From Fumia sp045645505 (GTDB lineage: Bacteria; Bacillota; Clostridia; Oscillospirales; Ruminococcaceae), in NCBI GenBank assembly GCA_045645505.1, contig JAZRIW010000004.1, positions 37,934-101,933 of the forward strand: DNA of 64,000 nt, given 5' to 3'. Below are positions 1 to 7,537 of the stretch, in pieces. The translations under genes and the position numbers were made by a program. Position 1 is the first letter of the stretch; every line of letters begins with the position of its first letter. Below the pieces are notes generated by a model. The model had not been told where the DNA came from and ran no database searches. It saw nothing but the letters and a program-made list of their open reading frames with translations.

Positions 1-462
1 ATCTGTAAAGCTTTTATCCTTTACAGTATCGTTTTCGACAAAATTTATAAATTTCATCGTATCCTCTTTATGAATAAGCCAGAATTTTTTATTAACCGGA
101 ATCGGAGTCTTTCTTCCTGCCGCTTCCTTGGCTTTCTGATACCTTTCCTGTATAGGACGCGATGCAATAACTCTATAATTTTCCCAGAGTTTTTTATCAA
201 ACAAATTCTTCTTAAGGAAAAACTCAATAAAATCAGCAAACTCATTTTTTGTGATTTTAAGTTCTGAACAGAAAAAATCGACAGTCTCTTCATCAAGTAA
301 AAGGTAATACCCTTTTTCCTTATAAATCTCGCAGATAATATAGATATAAATCATAATTCCCATAGAGCCGAATTTTGAAAAAAGTATCTTAATTTTTCTG
401 TCATTAAAAAAATCTACATCAAAAGGGAAATAAGAAAGCCCCTTCTTCTGCGGACGTGCCAT
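1..462 (-). CDS. DUF4373 phage replication-initiation protein, C-terminally cut by window edge
   Basis: Open frame of 154 codons without a stop, starting at ATG 462-460 and running off the left end. An AGGAGG ribosome binding site lies about 13 bases upstream, at 476-483. The N-terminus (MARPQKKGLSYFPFDVDFF, then a KIKILFSKFG segment) matches the DUF4373 / Lin1244-Lin1753 N-terminal domain. That domain is found in phage and integrative-element replisome organiser proteins, where it is thought to help load replication proteins. It lies downstream of a Cro-like gene on the same strand, as expected for an early lytic or replication operon. The C-terminal part is outside the window. Confidence 0.8.
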   Translation of the reverse strand, partial: MARPQKKGLSYFPFDVDFFNDRKIKILFSKFGSMGIMIYIYIICEIYKEKGYYLLLDEETVDFFCSELKITKNEFADFIEFFLKKNLFDKKLWENYRVIASRPIQERYQKAKEAAGRKTPIPVNKKFWLIHKEDTMKFINFVENDTVKDKSFTD

Positions 463-574
463 AAAATATAAATAACCTCCTTTTTAAATAACGCACAATC
501 CCTTAATATTAACCTTTCTTTTCAAAAGCTCTCTTTAAAATCTTTATATAAACCTCTTTCGAGGAGAATATACA

Positions 575-592
575 GAGGGGGTAATCCCCCTC
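575..592. other. Strong hairpin between cro-like gene and DUF4373 gene
   Basis: A perfect 7-bp stem (GAGGGGG / CCCCCTC) with a TAAT loop, in the 184-base gap between the Cro-like gene and the DUF4373 gene. Neither side has a T-tract, so a classical terminator is doubtful. It may be an mRNA processing or stability element. The rest of the gap (463-646) shows nothing else. Confidence 0.35.
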
Positions 593-641
593 CAACAGCC
601 ATTTTCTATAAACAAATAAACACAAGCAATTTACCTGTGCA

Positions 642-654
642 ACGCATCATGCAA
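642..654. promoter_or_regulatory. Candidate third phage operator (weak copy)
   Basis: Read on the minus strand this is TTGCATGATGCGT, a weaker match to the TTGCAT-n-ATGCAA palindrome seen at 867-879. It overlaps the stop codon of the Cro-like gene. Two mismatches in one arm make chance possible. Confidence 0.3.
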
Positions 655-850
655 AAAAATACTCCGAAAACTCCTCATCGCTTATCATAAGCAAATCACC
701 AAGCGACAAGGCCTCAGCGAGATTCAGAGCAGAGATATTGTTAAGAACTCTCATAACCCTTGAAAATGGCATAGACAAAGCCTCAGCCAGTTCCTTTTCG
801 GAAATTTCAAGCTCTTTCATTCTTGCTCTGATTTTTGATGCGTTTAACAT
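647..850 (-). CDS. Cro-like small HTH protein (67 aa)
   Basis: A 67-residue protein with one predicted helix-turn-helix (about residues 5-45: ARMKELEISEKELAEALSMP, then an RVMRVLNN recognition-helix-like stretch). It is transcribed divergently from the CI/LexA-like repressor. Start ATG 850-848 has an ideal AAGGAGG site at 857-863, and the promoter at 894-922 has consensus spacing. By position and size it is the Cro/anti-repressor partner of a lysogeny switch, opening the operon that continues into DUF4373. The role is inferred from arrangement; the HTH is seen in the sequence. Confidence 0.72.
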   Translation of the reverse strand: MLNASKIRARMKELEISEKELAEALSMPFSRVMRVLNNISALNLAEALSLGDLLMISDEEFSEYFFA

Positions 851-866
851 TTTAACCTCCTTTCTT

Positions 867-879
867 TTGCATTATGCAA
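867..879. promoter_or_regulatory. Operator O1 in cro-like gene leader
   Basis: TTGCATTATGCAA is a perfect palindrome of 6-base arms around one base. It lies just downstream of the -10 of the leftward promoter (894-899), overlapping the expected early transcribed region, so repressor bound here would block the cro-like/replication operon. Confidence 0.6.
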
Positions 880-893
880 CTTATTGTATTTTT

Positions 894-922
894 ATAATAC
901 TTCTCTTTTACCGATTTGTCAA
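894..922 (-). promoter_or_regulatory. Leftward early promoter of the cro-like operon
   Basis: Minus strand: -35 TTGACA at 922-917, a 17-base spacer, -10 TATTAT at 899-894. This is near-perfect sigma-A consensus. It is followed by operator O1 and the ribosome binding site of the 67-aa HTH gene. Confidence 0.75.
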
Positions 923-951
923 GACAAAAAAAGGAAAAATTATAAAATTTG

Positions 952-964
952 TTGCACTCTGCAA
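952..964. promoter_or_regulatory. Operator O2 over repressor -35 box
   Basis: TTGCACTCTGCAA is a 13-base palindrome (TTGCA / TGCAA arms), closely matching O1. It coincides with the -35 box of the rightward promoter, so it fits autorepression or Cro-mediated shut-off of the repressor gene. Confidence 0.6.
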
Positions 965-980
965 ATAATTATGCTAAAAT
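952..980 (+). promoter_or_regulatory. Promoter of the CI/LexA-like repressor
   Basis: -35 TTGCAC at 952-957, a 17-base spacer, -10 TAAAAT at 975-980. An AAGGAGG site follows at about 1001-1007, before the repressor ATG at 1019. The -35 sits inside operator O2. Confidence 0.7.
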
Positions 981-1018
981 AAAGTGGTACACTAAAATCC
1001 AAGGAGGATTTAATAAAA

Positions 1019-1648
1019 ATGGCAGATGTTTTAAAGCTTGGAAACCGCATACTGAAAAGGCGCAAAAAGTTAGGTCTCACCCTGCAGGAAGTCGCAGACT
1101 TGGTGGGAGTCACAAAATCGACCATTCAGCGATACGAGACAGGTAAAATAGAAACCCCGAAACTCCCCGTAATACAAGCGATTGCAAAAGCACTTAACGC
1201 AAACCCCTCATGGCTTATAGGCAAAAGCGAACGGGAAGAAGCAATCTCCTCTTTTTTAACCTCTGCCGAAGCCTGCGAAGTTCCGCTTTTGGAGTTATCC
1301 CCTGACGGAATTTTCGAATATGACAAAAAATGTATGAAATTTGCTGACAACACCAAGGATAATACAGATTTTTGCATAAAGATGTCAGGCGACAGTATGA
1401 CAGGTGCACGGATATATAGTGGCGACATAGTATTTATCAAACGTCAAAACGATGTAAATGACGGAGAAATCGCAGCAGTTATGGTAAATAACGAAATCAC
1501 TTTAAAAAGAGTGATAAAACTTAATGACAAAATAATGTTAAGGTCTGAAAACCCTGCATACCCACCCGTAATTTTAGAGGGTGATATGATAAACACCTTT
1601 AAAATCTTAGGAAAAGCAATCTCTTTTCAGAGTAAATTAATTTTCTGA
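1019..1648 (+). CDS. CI/LexA-like phage repressor (HTH_XRE + peptidase S24)
   Basis: A 209-residue protein. The XRE helix-turn-helix spans about residues 8-65. The C-terminal S24/LexA-type domain has the nucleophile in SGDSM (Ser126) and the partner lysine in ITLKR (Lys163). Such proteins bind paired operators as dimers and self-cleave on RecA activation to induce a prophage. The usual Ala-Gly scissile dipeptide before the protease core is not visible: the linker reads SAEACEVPLLELSPDG (residues 82-97). Self-cleavage may therefore be absent or occur at another bond. The divergent Cro-like gene and palindromic operators support a lysogeny switch. It could instead be a host LexA-like regulator, but that is less likely next to DUF4373. 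Confidence 0.85.
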   Translation: MADVLKLGNRILKRRKKLGLTLQEVADLVGVTKSTIQRYETGKIETPKLPVIQAIAKALNANPSWLIGKSEREEAISSFLTSAEACEVPLLELSPDGIFEYDKKCMKFADNTKDNTDFCIKMSGDSMTGARIYSGDIVFIKRQNDVNDGEIAAVMVNNEITLKRVIKLNDKIMLRSENPAYPPVILEGDMINTFKILGKAISFQSKLIF

Positions 1649-1666
1649 ATGAAAGGCAGAATAACG

Positions 1667-2791
1667 ATGAAAAAAATTAAAACCATCTTACTTTCAGTAG
1701 TAATCGCCCTCTCGCTCACAGCATGTGTAAATCAGAATAAAGAAATTTTACCCCAGAACCTTACCCCCGATATGAACCCCGTAACCCCCACAGGTGCAAT
1801 AACAGTAAAGCTTAACGATGCTGAAATTCAAACTGCACTTAATAACCTCACAACCGGCTACGAAACAATAACCCTTACAAAAAAAGGCACATTTGAGCTA
1901 AACAGTACCGCCTTTGAAAGCTATAAAAATTACGATAACAAAGACGGAACCAAAACCTATACCTTTACCCTTAAAAAAGGTTTAAAATTCAGCGACGGAA
2001 CCCAAATCACCGCAAAAAATTATCTTTTCACAGTCTTAACTTCCGATAACCGCACCGAACTTTTGGGCTTTGCGGGATATAAATCGGGAGAATTCAATGC
2101 CTTAAAAGGCAGTCGCCTTATCGACGATTATAAATTCTCACTCACCCTCAGTAAAGATGCAATCCCCTACTACTACGAAACAAGCCTTTTGTCCGTTACC
2201 CCAACCCCAATCCCCGAGGGAACCGACGTTTTAGACAGCGAAAACGGTGCGATAATAAAAAACTATCTTAAATCTGAGCCCATAGTTTCAAGCGGTCCCT
2301 ATATCCTTACAAAAAGCGAAAATGACACCTTCACCTTAAAGGTAAATCCCAATTTTATCGGAAACTACGAATTGCAGAAACCCACAATAGAAACGATAAC
2401 CATTGTAAATGAAAGTTATAACGGAGAGGTTGACCTTTTGGTAAATGAGCTTTCCCCCTCTGATGACGAAAGCTTTAAGACAACTCTTCACACTCCACTT
2501 GACTATAACAATGTATTCCTTTCCTGTGATTTAAGAAATCCAAAGTCAGTATATAAAGCACTTGATACCTTTGCAGAGCTTAAAAACACTAACAAAGTAT
2601 CAGAGTATCTTTTAGAAACTGCCGAATATAACCTTGAAGAATACAATGCCAAATGGAACTCACTTGAGCACACCCTTAAAAACGTTAAAATCTACGACCA
2701 TTCTTCAAAAAGAATCAGAGGTTATTCAAACATCTCTCCTCATTGGGACTGGACAAAACAGATTTTATATTGCTTTATCGCAAGAGAATAA
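1667..2791 (+). CDS. Family 5 (oligopeptide-type) solute-binding lipoprotein, short and orphan
   Basis: The chosen ATG at 1667 has AAAGG about 10 bases upstream and begins an exact lipoprotein signal (MKKIKTILLS, then LTAC), with lipidated Cys at residue 20. An in-frame ATG at 1649 directly after the preceding stop lacks a site. The segment TYTFTLKKGLKFSDGTQITAKNY shape (about residues 100-125) is typical of SBP_bac_5 peptide-binding proteins of ABC transporters. At 374 residues it lacks the last 120-200 residues of usual DppA/OppA proteins, and no permease or ATPase genes are nearby. It may be truncated at the C-terminus, or a sensor or scavenger lipoprotein working with a distant transporter. 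Confidence 0.65.
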   Translation: MKKIKTILLSVVIALSLTACVNQNKEILPQNLTPDMNPVTPTGAITVKLNDAEIQTALNNLTTGYETITLTKKGTFELNSTAFESYKNYDNKDGTKTYTFTLKKGLKFSDGTQITAKNYLFTVLTSDNRTELLGFAGYKSGEFNALKGSRLIDDYKFSLTLSKDAIPYYYETSLLSVTPTPIPEGTDVLDSENGAIIKNYLKSEPIVSSGPYILTKSENDTFTLKVNPNFIGNYELQKPTIETITIVNESYNGEVDLLVNELSPSDDESFKTTLHTPLDYNNVFLSCDLRNPKSVYKALDTFAELKNTNKVSEYLLETAEYNLEEYNAKWNSLEHTLKNVKIYDHSSKRIRGYSNISPHWDWTKQILYCFIARE

Positions 2792-2800
2792 TATTTAAAA

Positions 2801-2826
2801 GGTGGCGTTATGCCGCCTTTTTTTTA
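2801..2826 (+). terminator. Rho-independent terminator after the binding lipoprotein
   Basis: Stem GGTGGC / GCCGCC (one G-T pair) with a GTTAT loop, followed by eight T residues. The hairpin overlaps the 3' end of the converging minus-strand membrane-protein gene. Confidence 0.8.
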
Positions 2827-3167
2827 TTAAAATTTGCTGAGCCTTTAGCTTTAAAAGTTATTCTTTTTCTGTAAAAAATTTTCCTTAACACCCTTTGAGG
2901 TAAAAAAAGCAAAAGAGCGGAAATAAGACAGGCAGAAAGAATTGAAAAAACCGCCATGCTTATAAGGTCAAACCAGATATGCTGATTAAGCCCGATGTAT
3001 CCGTAGTTAACCCCTTTGATAATCAGATTAAAGATTAAACTTAAAGAAACCGAAAGAGCCACCTTAGAAATGGTAAGCGAAAACTTCACCCCGAAAAACT
3101 TATGGACAGTAAAAAGAAACACTGCCCCCGACATAAAAAATCTAAATAAAAATTCAAAAAATAACAT
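2808..3167 (-). CDS. Hypothetical multi-pass membrane protein (119 aa)
   Basis: I do not recognise a family. Starting at ATG 3167 (AAAGG site at about 3176-3180) the protein has about three hydrophobic segments (residues 3-25, 33-58, 68-92) and a basic C-terminal tail rich in Lys and Arg. The longer reading from 3224 can be excluded: that ATG lies between the -35 and -10 boxes of the gene's own promoter (3213-3240), so it would not be transcribed. It converges on the lipoprotein gene and shares its terminator region. Confidence 0.55.
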   Translation of the reverse strand: MLFFEFLFRFFMSGAVFLFTVHKFFGVKFSLTISKVALSVSLSLIFNLIIKGVNYGYIGLNQHIWFDLISMAVFSILSACLISALLLFLPQRVLRKIFYRKRITFKAKGSANFNKKKAA

Positions 3168-3212
3168 TAAAATCAACCTTTCACCGAATGATAAACGTTT
3201 GTTCTTTATACT

Positions 3213-3240
3213 ATTATATACCATTTTTTTAAAATGTCAA
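3213..3240 (-). promoter_or_regulatory. Consensus promoter of the 119-aa membrane protein
   Basis: Minus strand: TTGACA (3240-3235), 16-base spacer, TATAAT (3218-3213). Its position fixes the start codon of the downstream gene at 3167. Confidence 0.75.
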
Positions 3241-3338
3241 TACTTTTTTGAAAAAATGTTTGATTTTTTATATTATCCTCCCTCTGACAAATGCAACCTT
3301 AAATACAAAAATAAAATAACAGTAAATCCCGATAATAC

Positions 3339-3367
3339 TTGATTTTTTTAAAAAAATGAACTATTAT
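3339..3367 (+). promoter_or_regulatory. Promoter of the AraC regulator/acyltransferase pair
   Basis: TTGATT (3339-3344), 17-base spacer, TATTAT (3362-3367), 32 bases before the AraC-family start codon. Confidence 0.6.
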
Positions 3368-3399
3368 ATAAAGAGAATATATTTAATGGGGTTAATATT

Positions 3400-4179
3400 A
3401 TGCTTACACTTCATTCAGAAAAAGATTATAAACTAAATTACATAGACAGCGGACATTTTTCGGTTGACGGCGAATGGATTTTCCCAAAACGCACAGGCGA
3501 CTCTTATGAGCTCATTTATGCCACCGAAGGAATGATTTTCATAAGCGAAGACGATAAAGAGTATCTCTTACAAAAAGGCGATGCTCTTATTCTGCACCCC
3601 GATAAAATCTGGGAAGGCACTCAGGGCAGTTTTGGCCGCACATCATTTTTCTGGGTAAAATTCAATATAACTCCCGACGATTTTGTTTTCTGTCAGGACA
3701 GCTACTCTGTAATAGAAAACAACGAGGTGGAAAATTACTTCAACAAGCTTTTGCATTTTGCCCATTCCCCCGAAGAAAACCCACAAGCCACCGATGCCAC
3801 ATTGTTACTGCTTTTAAATGAGATACATAATAACAGCCTAAATATGACCAAAAAACCGCCACTTGTTATAAGAGACGTGGCGGAATGGATAAGAGTAAAC
3901 AGCGACAAACGTCTTACTGTTGAAATAGTGGCAAAGCTTTTCGGCTACACCCCCGACCACCTTTCGGGAGTATTTAACGACTGTTATAATATGGGACTTA
4001 AAGAATATATAAATATCCGAAAGATTGACCATATGAAGGATTTACTCCTCACCACCAATTATTCAATAAAACACATTGCCGATATATTAGGTTACAGCAA
4101 TGAAAATCAGTTTATAAATCATTTCAAATACCACGTTGGCTTAAGCCCTACAAAGTTCAGAAACAATTTCTATAAATAG
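3400..4179 (+). CDS. AraC-family transcriptional regulator
   Basis: A 259-residue protein. The N-terminal half has a cupin-like AraC sensing-domain pattern (GEWIFPKRTGDSYELIY, then LLQKGDALILHPDKIWEG). The C-terminal 95 residues carry two AraC helix-turn-helix motifs (LTVEIVAKLFGYTPDHLSG and SIKHIADILGYSNENQFINH) and the closing GLSPTKFR signature. Such proteins usually bind a small sugar-like ligand and activate neighbouring genes. The closest target by arrangement is the acyltransferase gene starting 10 bases downstream. The ribosome binding site is weak (GGGG about 8 bases upstream). Confidence 0.85.
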   Translation: MLTLHSEKDYKLNYIDSGHFSVDGEWIFPKRTGDSYELIYATEGMIFISEDDKEYLLQKGDALILHPDKIWEGTQGSFGRTSFFWVKFNITPDDFVFCQDSYSVIENNEVENYFNKLLHFAHSPEENPQATDATLLLLLNEIHNNSLNMTKKPPLVIRDVAEWIRVNSDKRLTVEIVAKLFGYTPDHLSGVFNDCYNMGLKEYINIRKIDHMKDLLLTTNYSIKHIADILGYSNENQFINHFKYHVGLSPTKFRNNFYK

Positions 4180-4189
4180 GAGCAAACAG

Positions 4190-5206
4190 ATGATAAAACG
4201 AAAGACATCACTTGATACAATAAGAATTATCGCGATACTTTCGGTAATTCTTGTGCATATAGTCGCAGACTTTGTTGTAAATTTTGATACAAACACATTG
4301 GAATTTACAATAGGCAATATTTTAGACAGCATTTCAAGAATAGCGATACCGTTATTTTTGATGCTTTCGGGTGCTTTACTTTTAGACGAAAGTAAAGAGG
4401 TTGATTTAAAAACAATAGTCACCAAAAACATCAAAAAAATTCTTCTGCTTTTAGTATTCTGGTCGTTGTTTTATTCTTCTGTTTATAACATAGCCCTGCC
4501 CGTTTTGTCAGGACGCGAAGTAAATATAAAAACCTTTCTCTCTTCTGTTATTTTAGGGCATTACCACCTCTGGTACCTATATATGATAATAGGAATTTAT
4601 CTTATAACCCCGTTTTTACGCCTTATTGCGAAAAAAGAAAACAAAAACCTTATCCTTATGTATATAGCACTTTCGCTTTTGGTACAATTCACAATTCCTC
4701 TGATTGAAGCATTTGATTTGCCTATTTTAAAAGAGTTTATAGGTAAATTCAAAATGGAATTTTTCTTTGGTTATACCTCTTATTATCTTACAGGTTATTA
4801 CCTTGTGCATATCGGTATAAAGAGGAAAAAACTTATTTACCCACTAAGCATTGTATCCATTTTAGCGGTTATTTTGTATGTGCAGCTCACAAAAGATTAT
4901 GTAAACGGTTACTCTAACTTTAATATACTTATATATCTCTATTCAATCGGTGTGTTTATGGCATTGAGTGAAATAAAGAATATAAGTGAAAAATCAGCAA
5001 AAACAATCCTTAACCTGTCTAAACTCACCTTTGGTGTGTATATAATCCACCCACTTATAATGTCGGTGTTAAATGGGGTTATACCAGCAATCTCCTCCCC
5101 CATACTCTATATTTTAGCCCATTTTTTGACTACAGCAATTTTCTCATTCTTAATTTGTTTTGTAATATCAAAAATCCCCGTAATCAAAAAACTTATAAGA
5201 ATGTAA
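4190..5206 (+). CDS. Membrane acyltransferase 3 family (O-acetyltransferase-like)
   Basis: A 338-residue protein with about ten hydrophobic helices. It opens with the family signature LDTIRIIAILSVILVH (residues 8-23), whose histidine is the usual catalytic residue. Acyltransferase_3 enzymes move acetyl or other acyl groups onto cell-surface sugars, peptidoglycan or exopolysaccharide from the cytoplasmic side. It is co-transcribed with the AraC-like gene, and a strong terminator follows. The substrate cannot be told from the sequence. Confidence 0.85.
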   Translation: MIKRKTSLDTIRIIAILSVILVHIVADFVVNFDTNTLEFTIGNILDSISRIAIPLFLMLSGALLLDESKEVDLKTIVTKNIKKILLLLVFWSLFYSSVYNIALPVLSGREVNIKTFLSSVILGHYHLWYLYMIIGIYLITPFLRLIAKKENKNLILMYIALSLLVQFTIPLIEAFDLPILKEFIGKFKMEFFFGYTSYYLTGYYLVHIGIKRKKLIYPLSIVSILAVILYVQLTKDYVNGYSNFNILIYLYSIGVFMALSEIKNISEKSAKTILNLSKLTFGVYIIHPLIMSVLNGVIPAISSPILYILAHFLTTAIFSFLICFVISKIPVIKKLIRM

Positions 5207-5215
5207 ATAAAAAAA

Positions 5216-5241
5216 CCTCCCCATATCGGGGAGGGTTTTTT
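5216..5241. terminator. Bidirectional terminator between acyltransferase and sugar acetyltransferase
   Basis: CCTCCCC / GGGGAGG stem (5216-5222 with 5228-5234), with runs of A before and T after. It serves the two converging genes. Confidence 0.85.
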
Positions 5242-5242
5242 A

Positions 5243-5845
5243 TTAAAGCTTTATTTCCCTGTCTTTAAAATAATACTTCCTGTCATGCTCATTGATTTTC
5301 CTTAAAACCCTGCACGGATTTCCAACCGCCACAACATCAGAAGGAATATCTTTGGTAACAACACTTCCGGCACCGATTACAGTATTATCACCGATTGTAA
5401 CTCCGGGAACTATTACAGTACCGGCACCAAGCCAGCAATTTTTACCAATTCTCACAGAAAAATTATACTGATACCCTTTTTCCCTGAGTTTTGGTAAAAT
5501 CGGATGCCCCGCAGTAGCAACGGTAACATTAGGGCCAAACATAGTGTAGTCCCCGACATAAATATCTGTATCATCGACTAAAGTGAGGTTGAAATTCGCA
5601 TAGACATTTTTCCCGAAATGCACATTTTTGCCACCCCAGTTAGCATGAAGCGGAGGCTCGATATAAGAGTCACTGCCTATCTCAGCAAACATTTCCTTTA
5701 AAAGTTCTTCCCTTTTTTTAAGCTCAGAAGGACGCGTGTTATTAAAATCATAGAGTTTCTCAAGGCATTTAATCTGTTCGTTAAATATTTCCTTATCCCA
5801 CGGGCTATATAAATCTCCCGAATGAAGTTTCTGAAAATTACTCAT
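5243..5845 (-). CDS. Sugar O-acetyltransferase (maltose/galactoside acetyltransferase type)
   Basis: A 200-residue protein with the Mac N-terminal domain (about residues 5-60) and a left-handed beta-helix of hexapeptide repeats (residues 65-190; IGKNCWLGAGTVIVPGVTIG is typical). The catalytic histidine lies in TAGHP (about residue 113). Family members (LacA/Maa/NodL) transfer acetyl from acetyl-CoA to sugars in a trimer. The start ATG overlaps the former stop of the GNAT pseudogene upstream (ATGA), so the two were once translationally coupled. Confidence 0.88.
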   Translation of the reverse strand: MSNFQKLHSGDLYSPWDKEIFNEQIKCLEKLYDFNNTRPSELKKREELLKEMFAEIGSDSYIEPPLHANWGGKNVHFGKNVYANFNLTLVDDTDIYVGDYTMFGPNVTVATAGHPILPKLREKGYQYNFSVRIGKNCWLGAGTVIVPGVTIGDNTVIGAGSVVTKDIPSDVVAVGNPCRVLRKINEHDRKYYFKDREIKL

Positions 5846-6055
5846 TTCAAATCTCCTTTAAGTATCTTTTCCATACCGATTTTCTGCGTCTTTTAATATC
5901 GTTAAAAGCTCATTGTCACTATACTTTTTAGCATTACCTTTAAATATATCAGACCTTTTTTGGTGATGCACCATTAAAACTTCACAAAGAAGCTTATTAA
6001 GGCTATCTAAATCTCTTTTTTCAGCACGTCTGATATTTATAAAATCACCTGAATT
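5842..6055 (-). pseudogene. GNAT N-acetyltransferase remnant with internal deletion and frameshift
   Basis: Directly after the stop of the phosphoesterase gene, the same frame reads NSGDFINIRRAEKRDLDSLN and continues to a TAA at 5858-5860. This is the N-terminal third of a GNAT enzyme (IRRAEKRDLDSLNKLL, then HHQKRSDIFKGNAKKY) without a start codon. The adjacent frame over the last 40 bases reads KIGMEKILKGDLK and ends at the TGA overlapping the next gene's ATG; KIGMEKIL is the usual GNAT C-terminus. The middle, including the acetyl-CoA-binding motif, is deleted. The frames and stops are seen directly; family identity is from pattern recognition. Confidence 0.75.
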
Positions 6056-6730
6056 CTAACAATATTTTTTTAAATCATCAACATTATAGGGAGTCAAAAG
6101 TCTGTCGTAAATTAAAAAATGTTTTTCGTCGATTTTTCCTTCTACATGACCATGTCCTGCAAACCATTTTTTAAAATCCACATTTTTATTTATAAACGCA
6201 GAAATCTCTTGCAGTAGCTTAGTACCTGACGGATCATCAGGATTTCCCTCATACTTATGCGTCAGTATGTAATCGACAGAATAATTAAAATCTTTAAGAT
6301 TTTCATAAGCAAGATTTATCTCTTCTTTTGTCGGCTCTTCCTGTGGATACCAAAGCCCCATCTCTTTCCATTTTGAAGAACTTTTGCACCCACCGAAAAC
6401 AAAAAAGGTATTCCCGTTTATGTTATAAATATTACCCCTTTCTAAAAGGATAATATTTTTAGTTAATCTTCTGATTTTCCCGCCGTATTTTTCTTCTTCT
6501 TTAAAGCTATTTAAATAATCAAAATTCTCATGGTTTCCGTCAATCAAAGCTATATTTTTATTGATAGATAAAAACTTCTCGGTAAAAAGTTTATTTTCTT
6601 CTGTTTTCTCAAAATTAAGCCCTGTATCCCCCAAAACAATTAACAAATCGTCATCAGTTGCAATTTCTATGTATTCATTGAGACCTTTAAATGAAATATC
6701 ACCATGAATATCCGAAATTAAATAAATCAA
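6056..6730 (-). CDS. Calcineurin-like metallophosphoesterase
   Basis: A 224-residue protein with the full metal-binding set: DIHGD (Asp7, His9), GDTG (Asp35), GNHE (Asn66, His67), a THKY histidine near residue 158 and GHGH near 193. These place it in the calcineurin-like phosphoesterase superfamily. The substrate (phosphoprotein, nucleotide or nucleic acid) is undetermined. The start is TTG at 6730-6728, with GGGGG 8 bases upstream inside the last codons of the PHP gene, only 4 bases beyond that gene's stop. It shares an operon with the PHP-domain gene. Confidence 0.85.
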   Translation of the reverse strand: MIYLISDIHGDISFKGLNEYIEIATDDDLLIVLGDTGLNFEKTEENKLFTEKFLSINKNIALIDGNHENFDYLNSFKEEEKYGGKIRRLTKNIILLERGNIYNINGNTFFVFGGCKSSSKWKEMGLWYPQEEPTKEEINLAYENLKDFNYSVDYILTHKYEGNPDDPSGTKLLQEISAFINKNVDFKKWFAGHGHVEGKIDEKHFLIYDRLLTPYNVDDLKKYC

Positions 6731-6734
6731 GAAA

Positions 6735-7412
6735 TTATCCCCCTATAACTTCAAAATCCCCGCTTTTTATAATGTCTATAAATCCCTCGACAGATGTTAT
6801 TTCCATATCGGTGCAGATTCCTGTCAAAGCAGAATCATCTACCCTGTGAGCATCGGAGCCTGCTGTGAAATATAAACTGTTTTCCTTTGCAATCTCCTTT
6901 ACTTTATCGCTGTAATCTTTATGCCTCGGGTTTGAATTGTATATTTCAAATCCATCTACAAAATCAGGTGTAGGTATGCAGACAGCGTCTCTTAACGGGT
7001 GTGCCTGAACTACAAAAACTCCGTTTTCCTTTGCGATTTCATAAAAATCAGACACCTCAACTTTATAAAGCATTGGATACTTGCACAAAAACTCTTCGGT
7101 TATACCATATAAAAGATAGTGATTTAAATTGTCTTTAAACACAACCTCAACAGAGGGCAAAACGTTTATACCAAACTCTTTCGCAGCTTCTTTTGCCCTG
7201 TAATAGCCGGACATAAATATTGTAATTTTGTCATTCCACGGAATGTCCCCAAGGTAATCAAAAAAACGCTCAATATAGTGGTCAGAGATAAACAGAGTTT
7301 TATACCCTGCCTCGTGATATAATTTCACCATCTCTCTTGCAGTAAGCTTAGCACACATACTTACATCTGAAGTGTGTAAATGTGTTTCGGTTTTGAATTT
7401 TTTATCTGACAT
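6735..7412 (-). CDS. PHP-domain metal-dependent phosphoesterase
   Basis: 225 residues from ATG 7412, chosen because GGGGGG lies 7 bases upstream and the PHP domain starts at once (ETHLHTSDVS, His11 and His13). Other metal ligands are visible in FISDHY, QAHPLRD and GSDAHR. PHP proteins hydrolyse phosphoesters using up to three metal ions; this short solitary form resembles TrpH/YciV-type or uncharacterised phosphatases. An upstream extension to 7511 lacks both a ribosome binding site and conserved sequence. It is coupled to the calcineurin-like gene. Confidence 0.82.
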   Translation of the reverse strand: MSDKKFKTETHLHTSDVSMCAKLTAREMVKLYHEAGYKTLFISDHYIERFFDYLGDIPWNDKITIFMSGYYRAKEAAKEFGINVLPSVEVVFKDNLNHYLLYGITEEFLCKYPMLYKVEVSDFYEIAKENGVFVVQAHPLRDAVCIPTPDFVDGFEIYNSNPRHKDYSDKVKEIAKENSLYFTAGSDAHRVDDSALTGICTDMEITSVEGFIDIIKSGDFEVIGG

Positions 7413-7537
7413 AACAAATCCCCCCAGAAAAGAATTATTAATAATAAACGATTGCCCCCTTTTTAATAAGAAAGCCTTAAATACAAACAATGCACCATAA
7501 TAATACCACACATAAATTTATATGTAAAGCGCAGAAA

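Noticed and set aside
3168..3224. N-terminal extension of the 119-aa membrane protein
   Set aside because: The ATG at 3224 lies between the -35 and -10 boxes of its own promoter.
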